Assembly: GCA_020850945.1 (NCBI GenBank)
Contig: JADZDR010000077.1
Coordinates: forward strand, 1 to 54,981
Reading direction: 5' to 3'
Source: Acidimicrobiia bacterium
GTDB taxonomy: Bacteria; Actinomycetota; Acidimicrobiia; UBA2766
Length of the DNA stretch: 54,981 nt
Made by a program: the position numbers and the translations under genes. Under the pieces are notes generated by a model. It searched no databases, was not told the DNA's origin, and was given only the letters and a program-made list of their open reading frames with translations. Within the stretch, counting starts at the first letter, position 1; every line of letters begins with the position of its first letter. Positions 53,280-54,981 of the stretch are shown in pieces.

Positions 53280-53348
53280 ATGCTCTTGACGATTCTGCCG
53301 TGTCGGACCTCAACCAAGGGCCGCTTGCATTGCCTGGGCCGTAAGTAA
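53280..53348 (+). CDS. Possible 22-residue leader peptide
   Basis: ATG 53280 opens a 22-codon frame (MLLTILPCRTSTKGRLHCLG then RK, stop TAA 53346). A strong AAGGAG (53265-53270) lies 9 nt before it, better than the site of the Fic gene itself. It ends 65 nt before the Fic start. Either a leader peptide or a remnant of a gene start left by recombination. In the 397 nt between the divergent genes I see only this, the SOS promoter and the inverted repeat. Confidence 0.3.
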   Translation: MLLTILPCRTSTKGRLHCLGRK

Positions 53349-53413
53349 AGGGATCGCCGGTTTGTTTTAGCTATGCTGGGGCTACGGGAAGTCCGCCTTC
53401 CTTGGAGTCCCCG

Positions 53414-54577
53414 GTGCAACCTGACGCCTTCACATCCAGCGCTCGAGGTGAAGTGCGCAAGACCCAGGCCGGTTACTGGGCCTTCTTCCCCGCCGAGGTC
53501 CCCCGACGTGTGCCGCTCTCCGATGACGTGGTCAAGCTCCTCGACGAGGCGACCGGCGCCGTGCACCGCCTCGGCGGTGTGGGCCGCCTCGTCCCGAACC
53601 CCCACCTGCTCATCGGCCCCCACCTCCGCCTCGAGGCCGTGCTCAGCTCGCGCATCGAGGGCACCAAGACCGACGTCGGCCAGCTCCTGCTCTTCGAGGT
53701 CGGCCAGGTCCCGTCCCCTGACGCCGCCCAGGATGCCGCAGAGGTCAACAACTACGTCCTCGCCATGGAGCACGGGCTCGAACGCGTCCGTGGCGGTTTC
53801 CCCATCTCCGTCCGACTCCTCCGCGAGATGCACGAGCGACTCCTCCAGGGAGTACGCGGGCAGCATCACCGCCCGGGCGAGTTGCGATCGAGCCCGGTCT
53901 GGATCGGCGGCAGCACGCTCGACAACGCCGTGTTCGTACCTCCCCCGCCTGACGAGATGAAGGGGGCGCTGAGCGACCTCGAACGCTTCCTCCACGAGCG
54001 TGACCTCCCGCTGCTCATCCAGCTCGCCATCGCGCACTACCAGTTCGAGGTCATCCACCCGTTCCTCGACGGCAACGGCCGGATCGGTCGCCTGCTCATC
54101 CCACTCATGCTCGTGCTCCGCGACGCTCTCCCCCAACCCCTCCTCTATCTCTCGGCCTACTTCGAGCAGTACCGCGGCGAGTACCACGACCACCTGCTCA
54201 TCACCAGTCAGAACGGCGACCTCATGCCCTGGATCGCGTTCTTCCTTCGAGGCGTCCGACGCCAGGCCCGCGACTCCGAGGAGCGGACAGTCCGCCTCGT
54301 CGACCTCCAACACCAGCTCCGCAACGAACTCCTCGACGAAGGTCGACCCAACTCGGTGATCCGTCTGGCCGAGCAGCTCTTCTCCGCCCCCGTCGTGACC
54401 GCCGCCCGAGTGGAAGCGATGATCGGCGTGACCCGACCCACCGCCCACGCAGCGATCGACGCCCTCGTCGAACGCGGCGATCTCGTCGAGGTCACCGGGC
54501 GCGAGCGCCGACGGGTCTACGAAGCACCCCGCATCTACGAGGCAGTGTATGGCTCCGTCGACGTCGAGGATCACTGA
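53414..54577 (+). CDS. Fic family protein (AMP-transferase) with winged-helix C-terminus
   Basis: A 387-residue Fic protein. The N-terminal class II inhibitory motif (S/T)xxxE(G/N) is present as SSRIEG (78-83). The active-site loop is HPFLDGNGRIGR (215-226), fully canonical, so AMPylation (or de-AMPylation) activity is expected. Residues about 310-375 form a winged helix (VEAMIGVTRPTAHAAIDALV), as in the Fic/DUF4172 and SoFic subfamily. GTG 53414 has GGAG at 53404-53407; TTG 53402 is an alternative. No antitoxin gene adjoins, consistent with inhibition built into the chain. The leader is lower in GC than its surroundings. Confidence 0.93.
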   Translation: MQPDAFTSSARGEVRKTQAGYWAFFPAEVPRRVPLSDDVVKLLDEATGAVHRLGGVGRLVPNPHLLIGPHLRLEAVLSSRIEGTKTDVGQLLLFEVGQVPSPDAAQDAAEVNNYVLAMEHGLERVRGGFPISVRLLREMHERLLQGVRGQHHRPGELRSSPVWIGGSTLDNAVFVPPPPDEMKGALSDLERFLHERDLPLLIQLAIAHYQFEVIHPFLDGNGRIGRLLIPLMLVLRDALPQPLLYLSAYFEQYRGEYHDHLLITSQNGDLMPWIAFFLRGVRRQARDSEERTVRLVDLQHQLRNELLDEGRPNSVIRLAEQLFSAPVVTAARVEAMIGVTRPTAHAAIDALVERGDLVEVTGRERRRVYEAPRIYEAVYGSVDVEDH

Positions 54578-54646
54578 CTGATCTGACGCCCAGCCGGACA
54601 CGTTGCCCGAACCGGTCGAGACCCGGCGGGATGCGATCAAAGCGGA

Positions 54647-54796
54647 TCACGTGACCTCGGCGAGGAGGCGGCCGTCGTGGATGGTGACGTGGCGGTCGCC
54701 GATGTCGGCAGCGGCCGGGTCGTGCGTGACGAGGATGACGGCGGCGCGGTCGAGCTCGGCGGCCTCCTTGAGCAGGCCGAGGACCTCGATAGGCAC
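54647..54796 (-). pseudogene. 3' fragment of an ABC transporter ATP-binding gene
   Basis: About 48 codons of an ABC ATPase C-terminus, with EVLGLLKEAAELDRAAV and the H-loop VILVTHDPAAADIGD, ending HDGRLLAEVT. Walker A, signature and Walker B motifs are missing. The frame upstream of about 54796 has no similarity and runs into repeat and tRNA sequence. This is a truncated remnant left by deletion or insertion. Confidence 0.7.
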
Positions 54797-54851
54797 CGGA
54801 AGCCACGCAGAGTGATACCAATGGATCAGGGTCTGGCGTCTGCGAAGAACA

Positions 54852-54893
54852 TGTGAGGATCTGGGCCCGTGAGCGCATCCCTGCATGCTCACG
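54852..54893. repeat. Partial relative of the intergenic repeat, with hairpin
   Basis: TGTGAGGATCTG near 54852-54863 is identical to the left arm and loop start of copy 2 at 47746. The right arm TCCTCAC is absent; instead CGTGAGC (54868-54874) pairs with GCTCACG (54887-54893). It lies between the ABC remnant and tRNA-Ile. Confidence 0.35.
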
Positions 54894-54931
54894 CCACGTG
54901 AGAAATAGCGCGTGAGCAGGGCGGCAATCGG

Positions 54932-54981
54932 TGGGGCTACGTGGACTCGAACCACGGACCTCATCCTTATCAGGGATGCGC
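54932..54981 (-). tRNA. tRNA-Ile (GAT), partial at window end
   Basis: Minus-strand tRNA whose 5' part lies outside the window. Visible are anticodon loop CTGATAA (anticodon GAT), T-arm CGTGG-TTCGAGT-CCACG and acceptor TAGCCCC with discriminator A. CCA is not encoded. Confidence 0.88.

Overview
The window is about 55 kb of high-GC DNA from an actinobacterial (Actinomycetota) chromosome. A serine/threonine-kinase cell-envelope cluster, a CrgA homologue, class E sortase, RDD, MMPL, TIGR03086-like and DUF6325/SHOCT proteins, and frequent GTG/TTG starts support this. The single kinase gene and general gene content suggest Acidimicrobiia rather than Mycobacteriales or Streptomycetales, but that finer placement is inference. 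I see no rRNA, CRISPR array or intact insertion sequence.

Layout. 1-4221: transketolase, glucose-6-phosphate dehydrogenase and a histidine phosphatase (pentose phosphate). 4257-8653: a GH15 hydrolase and threonylcarbamoyl-AMP synthase on the minus strand, then a secreted Cys-rich protein with an Excalibur-like calcium motif. 8797-10127: a DinB-like protein, then a decayed acyl-CoA dehydratase activase pseudogene whose palindromic operator is still present. 10160-14557: tRNA-Arg, two tRNA-Ser genes, greA, a membrane protein, and the minus-strand run DUF4446-pheA-serS. 14586-25510: envelope and membrane proteins (RDD, MMPL, DUF445), a phosphotransferase, a methyltransferase, an FAD dehydrogenase and a DUF4393-like protein, then tRNA-Leu.

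25802-35149 is the core actinobacterial growth and division locus: fhaA, fhaB, pstP, rodA, pbpA and pknB in an overlapping plus-strand run, opposed by the pabA/trpG amidotransferase, a small membrane protein and a class E sortase, with crgA divergent. Kinase, phosphatase, FHA readers, SEDS polymerase and transpeptidase together would couple cell-wall sensing to peptidoglycan synthesis. Just beyond crgA, 35496-35549 holds an inverted repeat and three DnaA-box-like 9-mers.

35678-44632: a thiolase, a CDC48-like double-AAA ATPase with a degenerate first ring, a zinc-finger rhomboid protease, argS, tRNA-Ala, an atypical response regulator, a ceramidase-like protein and a DUF6325/SHOCT pair. 44728-50518: a methyltransferase, a phytoene-dehydrogenase-like flavoprotein, hypotheticals, a hemerythrin and an acyl-CoA synthetase. 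50628-54981 is an accessory end. A two-gene unit encoding a helical-repeat protein and a PcfJ-like protein starts from a promoter overlapped by a perfect LexA (SOS) box. It is followed by a Fic AMP-transferase gene with its own leader, the 3' scrap of an ABC ATPase gene, and a tRNA-Ile cut by the window edge. The most novel candidates are the SOS-controlled PcfJ-like pair, the DnaA-box cluster beside crgA, a dispersed intergenic hairpin repeat with a conserved 25-nt loop, and the operator-bearing activase pseudogene.
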